A DNA stretch of 64,000 nucleotides, taken from NCBI RefSeq assembly GCF_000314005.1, contig NZ_ALVR01000010.1, forward strand, positions 1-64,000, read 5' to 3'. The notes under the pieces were generated by a model. The model was not told the origin of the DNA and did no database searches. It saw only the letters and a program-made list of their open reading frames with translations. Made by a program: the position numbers and the translations under genes. Below are positions 27,944-36,797 of this stretch, piece after piece (within the stretch, counting starts at the first letter, position 1; every line of letters starts with the position of its first letter). This stretch comes from Spirulina subsalsa PCC 9445 (GTDB lineage Bacteria > Cyanobacteriota > Cyanobacteriia > Cyanobacteriales > Spirulinaceae).

Positions 27944-29239
27944 ATGAGTGAAACAATTATTGACTTGAACAATGTATCGAAGTGTTATAGGCGTTATCAT
28001 CGCCCCATTGACCGATTAAAGGAAATTTTACTGCCAGGAAAAAAGCATTCTCAGGAATTTTGGGCTTTACAAAATATTAATCTGGAAGTAGAGAAAGGAG
28101 AAACTCTTGGCATTATTGGTCAAAATGGTTCAGGGAAAAGTACCCTGCTACAAATCATTGCTGGAACACTTACCCCCACCACTGGAACGATTAACATACA
28201 AGGACGCATTGCCGCTTTATTAGAGTTAGGCAGTGGCTTTAATCCTGATTTCACGGGACGACAAAACGTATTTTTTAACGGTCAAATTTTAGGTTTAAGC
28301 AAAAAAGAAATTGAAGCTAAATTTGATACAATTGCCGCCTTTGCTGATATTGGAGATTTTTTAGATCAACCCCTCAATACCTATTCTAGCGGGATGGCTG
28401 TCCGTTTAGCCTTTGCCGTTGCTGCTCATACCGATGCCCAAATTGTGATTATAGATGAAGCGTTAGCTGTGGGGGATGCCAAGTTTCAAGCACGCTGCAT
28501 GAAAAAAATTCGCCAACTCCAATCAGATGGGGTGACACTGCTTTTTGTCTCTCATGATTTATCCAGTGTCAAGTTTTTATGTCAGAAGGCTATTTTAATC
28601 AATAAAGGACAAATTTTAGAACAAGGAACACCTAAATTTGTAGCCAATCGCTATATTGCGTTACTCAGTACAGATCATCAACCGGAGCACTCTCAGCCTC
28701 CAACACCCCATCCAGAAGTTCAAGATTCCATTGAATTAGAGAATACATCTGAAGAAAATACTGAATTATCAGAATATCACCGACATGGCAATGGGTGGGC
28801 TATCATCCAATCGGCAGTTATTACTGATTTAAATAATGTTGATTTAAAGGGTAAACTGGAAACAGGGTCAAGATTTAAACTGCAAGTTAACATACAATCC
28901 AAGGAGGAACTAGATGATATTGTGATTGGGTTTTCTCTGAGAACATTAACAGGAGTTATCTTATATGGGACTAACACCCGTTTGTTGAAGAGAACTATTC
29001 CCCGGTTAGAAAAGCACCAAGCTTTGACCGTTGCCTTTGAAGTTCCCTGTTATCTGAACAAAGGTTTATATTCTATTTCGATTGGGATTCATTCGTCAGA
29101 GGGAATCAGTTATGATTGGATTGATGATTTGGTTTTGTTAGAGGTCATCAATACTAACCTATGTGATGGTCTGGTTGATCTAGATGCTAATTTAAACCTT
29201 GAGTGTTCTACGGATAAAAGTTCAGCCGTTCCAAGATAG
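27944..29239 (+). CDS. ABC transporter ATPase with C-terminal glycan-binding domain (Wzt-like)
   Basis: I choose ATG 27944 (MSETIIDLNNVSKCYRRY); the frame is open from GTG 27914. Walker A GQNGSGKST lies near residues 58-66, the signature YSSGMAVRLAFAVA near 145-158, Walker B IVIIDEALAVGD near 166-177, and the switch VSHD near 203. After residue 285 comes a beta-rich C-terminal domain of about 140 residues. In O8/O9a-type Wzt proteins this part recognises the capped non-reducing end of the polymer and couples capping to export. Its presence implies that a terminal modifying enzyme exists; the methyltransferase 120 bases downstream is the obvious candidate. Confidence 0.88.
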   Translation: MSETIIDLNNVSKCYRRYHRPIDRLKEILLPGKKHSQEFWALQNINLEVEKGETLGIIGQNGSGKSTLLQIIAGTLTPTTGTINIQGRIAALLELGSGFNPDFTGRQNVFFNGQILGLSKKEIEAKFDTIAAFADIGDFLDQPLNTYSSGMAVRLAFAVAAHTDAQIVIIDEALAVGDAKFQARCMKKIRQLQSDGVTLLFVSHDLSSVKFLCQKAILINKGQILEQGTPKFVANRYIALLSTDHQPEHSQPPTPHPEVQDSIELENTSEENTELSEYHRHGNGWAIIQSAVITDLNNVDLKGKLETGSRFKLQVNIQSKEELDDIVIGFSLRTLTGVILYGTNTRLLKRTIPRLEKHQALTVAFEVPCYLNKGLYSISIGIHSSEGISYDWIDDLVLLEVINTNLCDGLVDLDANLNLECSTDKSSAVPR

Positions 29240-29276
29240 GGTTAAGGGTGAATGTATTGCCTTGTCATTTAAAATC

Positions 29277-29314
29277 GTCAACTGCCCACCCACAAGGGGA
29301 TTGGGTTTTCCCAG
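29277..29314 (-). mobile_element. Decayed IS200/IS605-type right end (solo), between wzt and methyltransferase
   Basis: The stretch CAACTGCCCACCCACAAGGG and the bases after it closely match the right-end hairpin of the tnpB element at 60823, which reads GAACTACCCCGCCCACAAGG. The flanking GGGG and CCC blocks lie in the same order. No tnpB is attached, so this looks like a relic left by excision or decay. It occupies most of the 120-base gap, in the orientation of a minus-strand tnpB. Confidence 0.5.
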
Positions 29315-29359
29315 CAACAATTCACTCAATTGCTCAATATCTATTGAAAAACTTTAAAG

Positions 29360-30754
29360 ATGATTGATCAGAACAACCCAGAAATTAATGTTGATGATTT
29401 AATGCAGAAAGTGAAGGAGGAAGTGGCAAAAAGAAGATTGGAAGTCACCCCAACATCTCACTCTAATCAGAGCATTATTGATATTATTCACTCAGACTTA
29501 AGTAGAACACATTCTCTGCTCATGAGTCGTTTTGAATCTTTGTTAAACGATGCTGAGTTTCAGGTACAAGATATTGATAAGCTACCGAATAAGCTCAATC
29601 GTTTTCCTTTTACACTAGAAATCATACAAAAAATATTACTTAAATTTTACAAACTACTCACTAAAAAGCAAAAAGTAATCAATGAAGATTTTATTGCGGC
29701 ATTCAAAGAACTTCGAGAAATAACGGAAGTTCAAATCAATCAAAAAAACGAAGAGCTAATCAATGAGTTTAATAAAAGATTTGAACATGAGAGAAATATA
29801 ACACAAGATTTTTATCATGCGCTTGAACAAAAACATCATGCGCTTGAACAAAAACATCATGCGCTTGAACAAAAACATCATGCGCTTGAACAAAAACATC
29901 ATGCGCTTGAACAAAAACACACTCAGCAGATTAAAGCATTACAACTTGAACTGACCTACAATAAACGGGCTTTTGCCAATTTACTTCAATCTTTGGAAAA
30001 CCGAACTGAATCTGTCCCCACTTCTCCGGCAATAAGCACACCAGAAACACCTTATGGAGGACAAGAAGAAGCTCATTTACTGGATGCTTTTTATGTGGCA
30101 TTTGAAGAACGATTTCGGGGCAGTTATGAAGAAATTGCTAAACGACTCACTATATACCTTCCCTTTATTGAAAAAGTACAGTTAGAAACGTCTGACACGA
30201 TTCTCGACGTAGGATGTGGACGGGGAGAATGGCTAGAGTTTTTACGGGAGAACGGGTATCAGGTTCAAGGGATTGACTTAAACCGGATGATGTTAGAAGA
30301 ATGTCAGAGTAAGAATTTAGAGGTTTATGAGGTAGACGCGATCGCACACCTCCAAACCCTACCCGACAACAGCCTCAGTGCAGTCACCGGATTCCACATC
30401 ATCGAACACCTCCCCTTCCCCGCCCTCCTCCAACTCCTACAAGAAACCATCCGCGTCCTCAAACCCGGAGGAGTCGCCATCTTTGAAACCCCCAACCCCC
30501 AAAACATCCTCGTCAGCACCCGCACCTTCTACCTCGACCCGACCCACCGCAATCCCTTGCCAAGTGACCTCATTCAGTTTTTACTAGACAACACAGGATT
30601 TGAACCCGTAGAAGTGCTACCCCTTCATCCCTATGAAGAAGCCCTACAGATCCAAGGTTCAGACAACCTGACCCAACGCTTTAACCAATACTTCTACGGC
30701 CCCCAAGATTACGCCGTCATTGGATACAAACCATGCAACCCATCGCCCTTGTAG
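29360..30754 (+). CDS. Methyltransferase with long N-terminal coiled coil and heptad tandem repeat
   Basis: This 464-residue protein has two parts. Residues 1-225 are largely helical and charged, and residues 154-188 are five copies of the heptad ALEQKHH encoded by a 21-base tandem repeat. Residues 230-464 are a class I SAM methyltransferase with ILDVGCGRGEWLEFL near 279-293, IDLNRMM, and TGFHIIEHLPFPALLQLL. It directly follows wzm-wzt. In the E. coli O8/O9a systems the chain terminator WbdD caps the polymer by methylation and uses a coiled coil as a length ruler, with domains in another order; a similar role is my inference. Codon use flips from AT/G-rich to C-rich at the HIP1 site 30338. 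Confidence 0.8.
   Translation: MIDQNNPEINVDDLMQKVKEEVAKRRLEVTPTSHSNQSIIDIIHSDLSRTHSLLMSRFESLLNDAEFQVQDIDKLPNKLNRFPFTLEIIQKILLKFYKLLTKKQKVINEDFIAAFKELREITEVQINQKNEELINEFNKRFEHERNITQDFYHALEQKHHALEQKHHALEQKHHALEQKHHALEQKHTQQIKALQLELTYNKRAFANLLQSLENRTESVPTSPAISTPETPYGGQEEAHLLDAFYVAFEERFRGSYEEIAKRLTIYLPFIEKVQLETSDTILDVGCGRGEWLEFLRENGYQVQGIDLNRMMLEECQSKNLEVYEVDAIAHLQTLPDNSLSAVTGFHIIEHLPFPALLQLLQETIRVLKPGGVAIFETPNPQNILVSTRTFYLDPTHRNPLPSDLIQFLLDNTGFEPVEVLPLHPYEEALQIQGSDNLTQRFNQYFYGPQDYAVIGYKPCNPSPL
29819..29923 (+). repeat. Five tandem 21-bp units coding a coiled-coil heptad
   Basis: The unit begins GCGCTTGAACAAAAACATCA and is 21 bases long. Copies start at 29819, 29840, 29861, 29882 and 29903; the first four are identical and the last diverges in its final six bases. 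The unit length of exactly seven codons means that gain or loss of copies lengthens or shortens the coiled coil by whole heptads without breaking frame or register. Confidence 0.95.
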
Positions 30755-33111
30755 TCCCCTGGTGGGGACAAGACCTCAAAGGAGGAGCCGAACAACAAGC
30801 CTATCAAGTCGCCACCCGACTACAAAAGCGAGGACACCCCGTTGAAGTCCTCACCACCTGTTGTCGTGCCTTCCAAGAAAACTGGGCAGTCAACCACTAT
30901 CCACCTGGCGTAAAAACCGAAGCTGGGCTGAAAGTTCGTCGTTTCCCCGTCAACCCCCGCAACGCCCAAGCCTTTGATCAAATCAACAGCGTCCTCCTCA
31001 AACTCCCCCCCGAACAACTCAAAATCGGAGTCTCCCCCCTGACCCCCAAAGACTCCGCCATTTTTGCCCAAGAAAACATCAACTCAGACCCCCTCCTCCA
31101 ATACCTCAAAAAACACCAACAGCACTACCACGCCTTCATCTTCCTGCCCTACCTCTACGGCATCATCCTGAACGGACTCCCCCTCGTCGCAGAACGCGCC
31201 TACCTCCAACCCTGTCTGCACAACGAAGTCTACGCCTACCTCCCCGAAGTCGCCCAGATTGTCCACCGCGCCAAAGGCCTCCTCTTCATCAGCGAAGGAG
31301 AAGCCCAACTCGCTCAACATCTCTACGGCCCCGGCATTCTTCCTAAAAGCATCGTCGCCGGAGCAGGTGTAGAAATCCCACTCCAGCGCGACACCACCCT
31401 TGAAAAAATCGGCAAATTTTCCCTCAAAACCCACCCCTTTGTCCTCTGTCTCGGTCGTCGTGACCCCACCAAAAACACCGACCTACTCATTGAAGCCTAT
31501 ACCACCTTCAAACAAAAACACCCTGATTCCCCCCTCAGACTCGTTATAGCAGGCCCCGGCAACCACTCCTATAGTGATTTGACCTGTGGCATCATTGACC
31601 TCGGCTTAGTCGAAGAAAACCAAAAGACCGCCCTCCTGAGCCACTGTCAAGCCCTCTTCCAACCCAGCCGGAATGAAAGTTACTCCCGCGTCATTATGGA
31701 AGCGTGGTTTGAACAACGCCCCGCCGCCGCCCATCGAGACTGTCTCGCCACCTCCCTCGCCGTCTCCACCGCCAAAGGGGGTTGGCTCGCCAGCACTGTC
31801 AACGAATGGGCAGAACTGTTTCACACCGTTGACCAAGCCTCTCCCGCAGAACTGACCCAATACGGCAAAAACGGCCAGCAGTACGCCCAAAATCATGCCG
31901 TGTGGGACAAAGTAATGGAACGGTATGAAATCGCCCTCGGACTGGTTCAGGAAGAGGCCAGGGGTGAGAAGCGAGAATTTTCCTCCACCCTCATGGGATG
32001 GAATCTCACCCCCCAACCGTCCCCCAGTCGAACTCGCCAACTCAAAGCCATTCACCAACTCCTCCCCAACTTTAGTTACGGGGATGCCATCTCCAACCAA
32101 GCCCTAGCCATTCGCAACTACCTCCGAAGTCAAGGGTATTCATCGGAAATTTTTACCCGTTATGTTGAAGAAAAAGTCATCAAAGCGGTTCAACTCCTCC
32201 CCGACAAAAAGCCCAACCCAAAAGCTGGACTGATTTATCACCACTCCATCGGGTCAGAAGTAACCCCCCTCGCCCTCGCTCACCCCGGGGCCAAATGTCT
32301 GATTTACCACAACATCACCCCCGCCGAATTCTTCCAACCCTTTGACCCCAAATTCGCTCAACTCCTCGCCCAAGGTCGCCAAGAACTCCCCACCCTTGCT
32401 CAAACCTTCCCCATCGCCGTGGGAGACTCCACCTACAACGCCTCAGAACTAACCGCTTGTGGCTTTAGCAACCCCTCCGTCCTCCCCATTATCATTAACC
32501 CCAGTCAGTGGGACATTTCCCCAGACCCCCAGTTAATGGCATCTCTCCAAGATGGTCAGAAAAACCTCCTGTTTGTCAGTCGAATTGCCCCCAACAAAAA
32601 ACAAGACGACCTCGTACAAGCCTTTGCCCATTACCTCACCCTAGACCCAGAAGCACGACTCATCCTCGTGGGGTGGGGGAACAAGAGCGAACCCTACTAC
32701 TGTCATCTGCTCAAAATCATCGCAGACCTAAACCTAAATGACCGAGTAATCATCACAGGCAAAGTCAATGAAACTCAACTTCTTGCTTTTTACCGCACCG
32801 CTCACCTGTTCTGGTCTATGAGCGAACATGAAGGCTTTGGCGTTCCCCTGATTGAGTCCATGTGGTTTGATATACCCGTCCTTGCCTACAAGAGTAGTGC
32901 TGTCCCAGAAACCCTACAAGCCGCAGGACTCATGTTTACCCACAAAGATGACCTGGTTTCGATTGCTGCCCTCGCCAAACTCCTGATCCATGATCTGGAC
33001 TTGCGTGATAAAGTCATCAGAGCGCAGCAGCAGCAGCGTCATCGATTTTTACCAACGAGCATTCAGCCCTATTTAGACACAATCATTCATCAATTAGAAC
33101 AAGTTTTCTAA
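30733..33111 (+). CDS. Double glycosyltransferase: two GT4 domains in one chain
   Basis: The 792-residue protein contains two complete GT-B enzymes. Domain 1 (about 1-405) opens ALVVPWWGQDLKGGAEQQAY and has GRRDPTKNTDLLIEAY near 253 and the donor-site PSRNESYSRVIMEAWFEQ near 314. Domain 2 (about 430-792) has NFSYGDAISNQALAIRNYL, VSRIAPNKKQDDLVQAF near 617 and EHEGFGVPLIESMWF near 697. Two-domain GT4 polymerases such as WbdA build repeating backbones in ABC-dependent O-antigen synthesis, so this may be the chain-extending enzyme paired with Wzm/Wzt. Its start overlaps the methyltransferase gene by 22 bases. The gene is strongly C-rich in its coding strand, unlike its neighbours. Confidence 0.88.
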   Translation: MQPIALVVPWWGQDLKGGAEQQAYQVATRLQKRGHPVEVLTTCCRAFQENWAVNHYPPGVKTEAGLKVRRFPVNPRNAQAFDQINSVLLKLPPEQLKIGVSPLTPKDSAIFAQENINSDPLLQYLKKHQQHYHAFIFLPYLYGIILNGLPLVAERAYLQPCLHNEVYAYLPEVAQIVHRAKGLLFISEGEAQLAQHLYGPGILPKSIVAGAGVEIPLQRDTTLEKIGKFSLKTHPFVLCLGRRDPTKNTDLLIEAYTTFKQKHPDSPLRLVIAGPGNHSYSDLTCGIIDLGLVEENQKTALLSHCQALFQPSRNESYSRVIMEAWFEQRPAAAHRDCLATSLAVSTAKGGWLASTVNEWAELFHTVDQASPAELTQYGKNGQQYAQNHAVWDKVMERYEIALGLVQEEARGEKREFSSTLMGWNLTPQPSPSRTRQLKAIHQLLPNFSYGDAISNQALAIRNYLRSQGYSSEIFTRYVEEKVIKAVQLLPDKKPNPKAGLIYHHSIGSEVTPLALAHPGAKCLIYHNITPAEFFQPFDPKFAQLLAQGRQELPTLAQTFPIAVGDSTYNASELTACGFSNPSVLPIIINPSQWDISPDPQLMASLQDGQKNLLFVSRIAPNKKQDDLVQAFAHYLTLDPEARLILVGWGNKSEPYYCHLLKIIADLNLNDRVIITGKVNETQLLAFYRTAHLFWSMSEHEGFGVPLIESMWFDIPVLAYKSSAVPETLQAAGLMFTHKDDLVSIAALAKLLIHDLDLRDKVIRAQQQQRHRFLPTSIQPYLDTIIHQLEQVF

Positions 33112-34064
33112 TGCCAAATCCTGCCCTCAACTTCCGACAAATCCTGAACAAAACTAAACGCAAACTCAGAGAAACTTTAGCCGAAAGTGCAGAAGACATT
33201 TTTCCGCTCTGTCCCCCCCTGCCCCTACCCCCAGGAGTGAGTGAGGAACAACTCTTTCAATATCTCAAAACCGTCCTAGTTGCAGATGCCCCACCGGAAG
33301 AAATGGCCAATTACTGTAGCCAAGACTTCCGCCGATTTGTCTATACCTATGGACTGACACAAAACTTAACGGGTGAATGTCTAGAACTGGGGGCAAATCC
33401 TTACTTTACAACGTTTCTGCTCCGAGAATTTACTCCCCTAAAACTGACATTAGCCAATTACTTCGGCACTGGATTTGAGCCAATTATTACCCAAACCGTT
33501 AATTTTGATCACTTTCAATCCAAGCAACCCGAATCTGTTGAGATTGAATCCTATCATTTTAATATTGAAGAAGACCGATTTCCTTTTCCAGATCAACAGT
33601 TTGATGTAGTCCTTTTTTGTGAAATTATTGAACACCTTTTACTTGACCCTGTTTCCGTCCTGCGAGAAATTAAACGCATTTTAAAACCCAACGGAACACT
33701 GATTTTAACCACTCCCAACGTCAGTCGCTTAGAAAACGTAGCTAAAATGATAGCGGGAGCGAATATTTATGACCCCTACTCTGGCTATGGTCCCTATGGC
33801 CGACACAACCGAGAATACAACAAGCATGAGCTTTATTTACTCCTCACCTACCTCGGTTTTGAAATTGATAGCTTATTTACCGCCGATGTCCATCAAAACA
33901 ATGGTGGAAACTATGCTTCCCTATCCCAACTCAAACCCTTCTTAAAAGCCAGAGAAAATGATCTGGGACAATATATCTTTGTCCGTGCCACTAACGCTAA
34001 AGAAGGTCATCCTAAAAAGCCATCATTCCTCTACCGAAGTTATCCCCCAGAGGAGTTAGAATGA
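33111..34064 (+). CDS. Class I SAM-dependent methyltransferase
   Basis: This 317-residue protein contains CLELGANPYFTTFLLREF near 90 as a divergent SAM motif I. The clear post-motif block FDVVLFCEIIEHLLLDPVSVLREIKRILKPNG is near 163-195, followed by LILTTPNVSRLENV. It overlaps both neighbours by 1 and 4 bases, so it belongs to the wzm-wzt operon. The substrate is unknown; methylation of a glycan residue is inferred from the setting. The region after 200 (YGPYGRHNREYNKHELYLLL) is found in methyltransferases of polysaccharide loci. Confidence 0.8.
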   Translation: MPNPALNFRQILNKTKRKLRETLAESAEDIFPLCPPLPLPPGVSEEQLFQYLKTVLVADAPPEEMANYCSQDFRRFVYTYGLTQNLTGECLELGANPYFTTFLLREFTPLKLTLANYFGTGFEPIITQTVNFDHFQSKQPESVEIESYHFNIEEDRFPFPDQQFDVVLFCEIIEHLLLDPVSVLREIKRILKPNGTLILTTPNVSRLENVAKMIAGANIYDPYSGYGPYGRHNREYNKHELYLLLTYLGFEIDSLFTADVHQNNGGNYASLSQLKPFLKARENDLGQYIFVRATNAKEGHPKKPSFLYRSYPPEELE

Positions 34065-35242
34065 AGCGGAAAGTAGCGTTTGTCGTGCAACGGTGCGGTG
34101 TAGAAGTCGGGGGAGGAGCAGAAAATCTCTGTCTCCAAATTGCTCAACACTTGGTTGACCATTGGGACATCGAAATCTTGACCACCTGCGCCCTCGATTA
34201 TATGACTTGGGAGAATCATTATCCCGTCGGGATTGAGGAGGTGGGAGGGGTCAAAATTCGGCGGTTTCGCGTTAGCCAAAAGCGGAACGTAAAAGCCTTC
34301 AATCGTCTATCCGAAAAGCTTGTACCTCGTCTTCAATCTGCCTCTTTGGAGGAGCAAGAAACTTGGATGAAAGCACAAGGTCCCATCTCCCAAGACCTGA
34401 TTCAGTATGTTAGTCAGCATCGTGATAATTACGACACTTTTATATTTTTTGGCTACCTTTACGCCACAACCTACTTTATTCTACCCCTAGTGGCAGATAA
34501 GGCTTATCTAGAACCCCTGGCTCATGATGAATGGACGATTTACATGACCCTGTGGGATGAGTTTTTCCAGAAACCTCGCGGATTCATCTTCAACACCCCA
34601 GAAGAGAAGAATTTTGTCCAGAAACGCTTTCCTCAACTCAATATCGAAGGCCCCGTGATTGGGATTGGAGTTGACCCGCCTGAAAATTACAGTGCAGAGC
34701 GTTTTCGTGAGCAGTACAATATCCAAGATCCTTTTTTGCTGTATATTGGCAGGATTGACCCCTCTAAGGGCTGTGATGAATTATTCCAATACTTCATCCA
34801 TCTCCGGAATCAGGAGTCTCAACCGAGAAAGTTGGTCTTGTTGGGGAAGTCAGTGATGACAATTCCGGAACATCCTGATATTATCCCGTTAGGTTTTGTG
34901 GAGGAACAGACGAAATGGGATGCTCTAGCGGCTTGTGACTTGTTGGTGATGCCTTCTCCCTATGAAAGTCTCTCGATTGTATTGTTGGAGGCTTGGACGA
35001 TGGGGAAAGCGGTATTAGTGAATGGAAGGTGTGATGTTTTAGTGGGGCAATGTAGACGTTCTAATGGAGGATTATGGTATGAGAATGTAGAAGAGTTTAC
35101 AGTTTGTTTAGAAAAAATAAATGACGACATTAAAGCAAAATTAGGAAAGCAAGGGAAAAACTTTATAGACTTAACCTGCACCTGGCTAAACATTCAAGAA
35201 AAATATGTAGACAAGGTGAATAATCAATCAACAAAAATTTGA
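34061..35242 (+). CDS. Glycosyltransferase family 4 (GT-B)
   Basis: The 393-residue enzyme opens AFVVQRCGVEVGGGAENLCL, closely similar to the start of domain 1 of the double transferase at 30733, so the two are probably paralogues. LLYIGRIDPSKGCDELFQYF near 226 and the donor-site PSPYESLSIVLLEAWTMGKA near 302 are GT4 motifs. It overlaps the methyltransferase upstream by 4 bases (ATGA). It is the last gene of this run; 108 bases follow before the next gene, and the 3' part of the gene becomes AT-rich. Confidence 0.85.
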   Translation: MKRKVAFVVQRCGVEVGGGAENLCLQIAQHLVDHWDIEILTTCALDYMTWENHYPVGIEEVGGVKIRRFRVSQKRNVKAFNRLSEKLVPRLQSASLEEQETWMKAQGPISQDLIQYVSQHRDNYDTFIFFGYLYATTYFILPLVADKAYLEPLAHDEWTIYMTLWDEFFQKPRGFIFNTPEEKNFVQKRFPQLNIEGPVIGIGVDPPENYSAERFREQYNIQDPFLLYIGRIDPSKGCDELFQYFIHLRNQESQPRKLVLLGKSVMTIPEHPDIIPLGFVEEQTKWDALAACDLLVMPSPYESLSIVLLEAWTMGKAVLVNGRCDVLVGQCRRSNGGLWYENVEEFTVCLEKINDDIKAKLGKQGKNFIDLTCTWLNIQEKYVDKVNNQSTKI

Positions 35243-35294
35243 CGCGAAATCATAAATTTACAATCAATTATTAGAAAAAATCAATACTGTTAAG

Positions 35295-35310
35295 AAACTC
35301 TTGCGAGTTT
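35295..35310 (+). terminator. Weak hairpin AAACTC-TTGC-GAGTTT
   Basis: A perfect 6-base-pair stem with a 4-base loop, 53 bases after the GT4 stop, followed by GTCTACATTT. It is too AT-rich to be a strong terminator. It is the only dyad in the 108-base gap, which may also hold the promoter of the next methyltransferase gene. Confidence 0.35.
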
Positions 35311-35350
35311 GTCTACATTTAAGTTGAGTTAAAATGCGAAAAGAACTTTC

Positions 35351-36529
35351 ATGATCAACCCAAAAGATATAATAAAAAATATTTCTGTAGAAGATTTGTG
35401 TAAAACAGCAGATTTATATTTTAAATCTATCCAGAATCCAATCCCACAAATGGGTAAACCATTCAGCAGCATTATTGAAGCACCTGAAATTTTGTACAAT
35501 ATGGCCAATATTTTGTCAGGACTACACCTAGGCAAAACCATGACCATCTTAGAATTTGCTGCTGGAACTTGCTGGTTTTCAAGATATTTGAATCAACTCC
35601 AATGTCAAACGATTTGTTGCGATGTTTCAGAAACAGCACTTGAAATTGGTAAAAAACTATTTTTAGAGTATCCGATTATTGGAGAATTAATTTCAGAACC
35701 TCAATTTTTACATTTTGATGGACATACAATAGACTTACCTACAGAATCTGTGGATAGGATCATTTGCCATGATGGATTTCACCATATCCCTAACCAAGAT
35801 GAAGTTCTTGCAGAGTTAGGCCGTGTACTAAAAAACGGGGGGATTGCTGGTTTCAGTGAACCGGGACCGATTCACTCACAATCACCTCAATCTCAGTATG
35901 AAATGAAAAATTACAAAGTTTTGGAAAATGATATCATTCTATCTGAAATATTTCCCATTGCTCTCAAACATGGTTTCACAGACATAAAATTACAACTTTT
36001 TAACCACTTTGAAATTTCATTAAGTGACTACGAATCATTAGGCAATTCTAATAAAGAACTAGAAAATAGAATCCTAGAAAATGTTAGACATATAATGTTA
36101 CATAGAACCATCTTTTTTTTGTATAAAGGAGATTTCGTACCAGATAGTAGAAGTCATATAGGACTTGCTCACCATATTACTCTTGAAACAAAACAACTCA
36201 ATCTAAGAAAAGGTGAACCAGCAAAGATTACTCTAAAAATTACTAACACAGGACAAGCAACATGGCTTCATCAAAATATCAGTGACATTGGTGTAGTTAA
36301 AATTGGAACCCACTTATACGACCAAGAAGGGAATCTAATTAATCTTGATTTTTCAAGACATTGCTTTAATCAAGATATTAAACCCAATGAAACAACTGAG
36401 AACAGAATTACAGTAACATTTGATAAAACTGGAGTTTTTCAGGTTGTAATAGAGTTAGTATCCGAATCCATCTGTTGGTTTGAAAACATAGGATCAAAAC
36501 CACAAACCATTACTATAACAGTCACATAA
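35351..36529 (+). CDS. Class I SAM methyltransferase with C-terminal Ig-like beta domain
   Basis: Residues 1-270 are a methyltransferase: ILEFAAGTCWFSRYL near 66, CDVSETALEIGKKL, and DRIICHDGFHHIPNQDEVLAELGRVLKNGG near 137-166. Residues about 280-392 form a separate beta-rich unit (HITLETKQLNLRKGEPAKIT, then LKITNTGQATWLHQN and ITVTFDKTGVFQVVIELVSE) that resembles Ig-like or CARDB-type modules. This fusion is unusual for a sugar methyltransferase; the extra module may bind the polymer or a partner, as the Wzt C-terminal domain does. The gene is AT-rich. Function of the fusion is unknown. Confidence 0.7.
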   Translation: MINPKDIIKNISVEDLCKTADLYFKSIQNPIPQMGKPFSSIIEAPEILYNMANILSGLHLGKTMTILEFAAGTCWFSRYLNQLQCQTICCDVSETALEIGKKLFLEYPIIGELISEPQFLHFDGHTIDLPTESVDRIICHDGFHHIPNQDEVLAELGRVLKNGGIAGFSEPGPIHSQSPQSQYEMKNYKVLENDIILSEIFPIALKHGFTDIKLQLFNHFEISLSDYESLGNSNKELENRILENVRHIMLHRTIFFLYKGDFVPDSRSHIGLAHHITLETKQLNLRKGEPAKITLKITNTGQATWLHQNISDIGVVKIGTHLYDQEGNLINLDFSRHCFNQDIKPNETTENRITVTFDKTGVFQVVIELVSESICWFENIGSKPQTITITVT

Positions 36530-36543
36530 TACTCAAACACATT

Positions 36544-36782
36544 ATGAAGCATAATGAACCAATACTAGAACCTATATTGCGAAATTTTCGTTTAAAAAAA
36601 GTAGTAAAAAATATTCCTAAAAATTGCAATCTTTTAGATATTGGATGTGGGACTACAGCAACTTTTCTGCAAATACAGAAGTCCAAATAGCATTACGCAA
36701 TCAAGGGTTCTCTTTTGTCTCCAAACAATATAACTGGGAAATCATTAAAGAGCAGCATCAAGCTATAGATTTTGTGAGCTAA
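36544..36782 (+). pseudogene. Remnant: methyltransferase N-terminus joined to a glycosyltransferase-like tail
   Basis: ATG 36544 opens a 48-codon frame ending at 36690 whose last part, NCNLLDIGCGTTATFLQIQK, is methyltransferase motif I and then stops. From about 36688 another frame gives ALRNQGFSFVSKQYNWEIIK and more, ending at 36782, which resembles the C-terminal helix of a GT4 transferase. The two parts do not belong together, so an internal deletion probably fused the ends of two former neighbours and shifted the frame. No functional product is expected. Confidence 0.6.
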
Positions 36783-36797
36783 AATTTTGGGTTAAAC

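Noticed and set aside
31606-32100. Long antisense frame (about 164 codons) within the double GT4 gene
   Set aside because: It mirrors the strong C-skew of the coding strand, is glycine-rich without any fold pattern, and lies entirely inside a well-supported gene.
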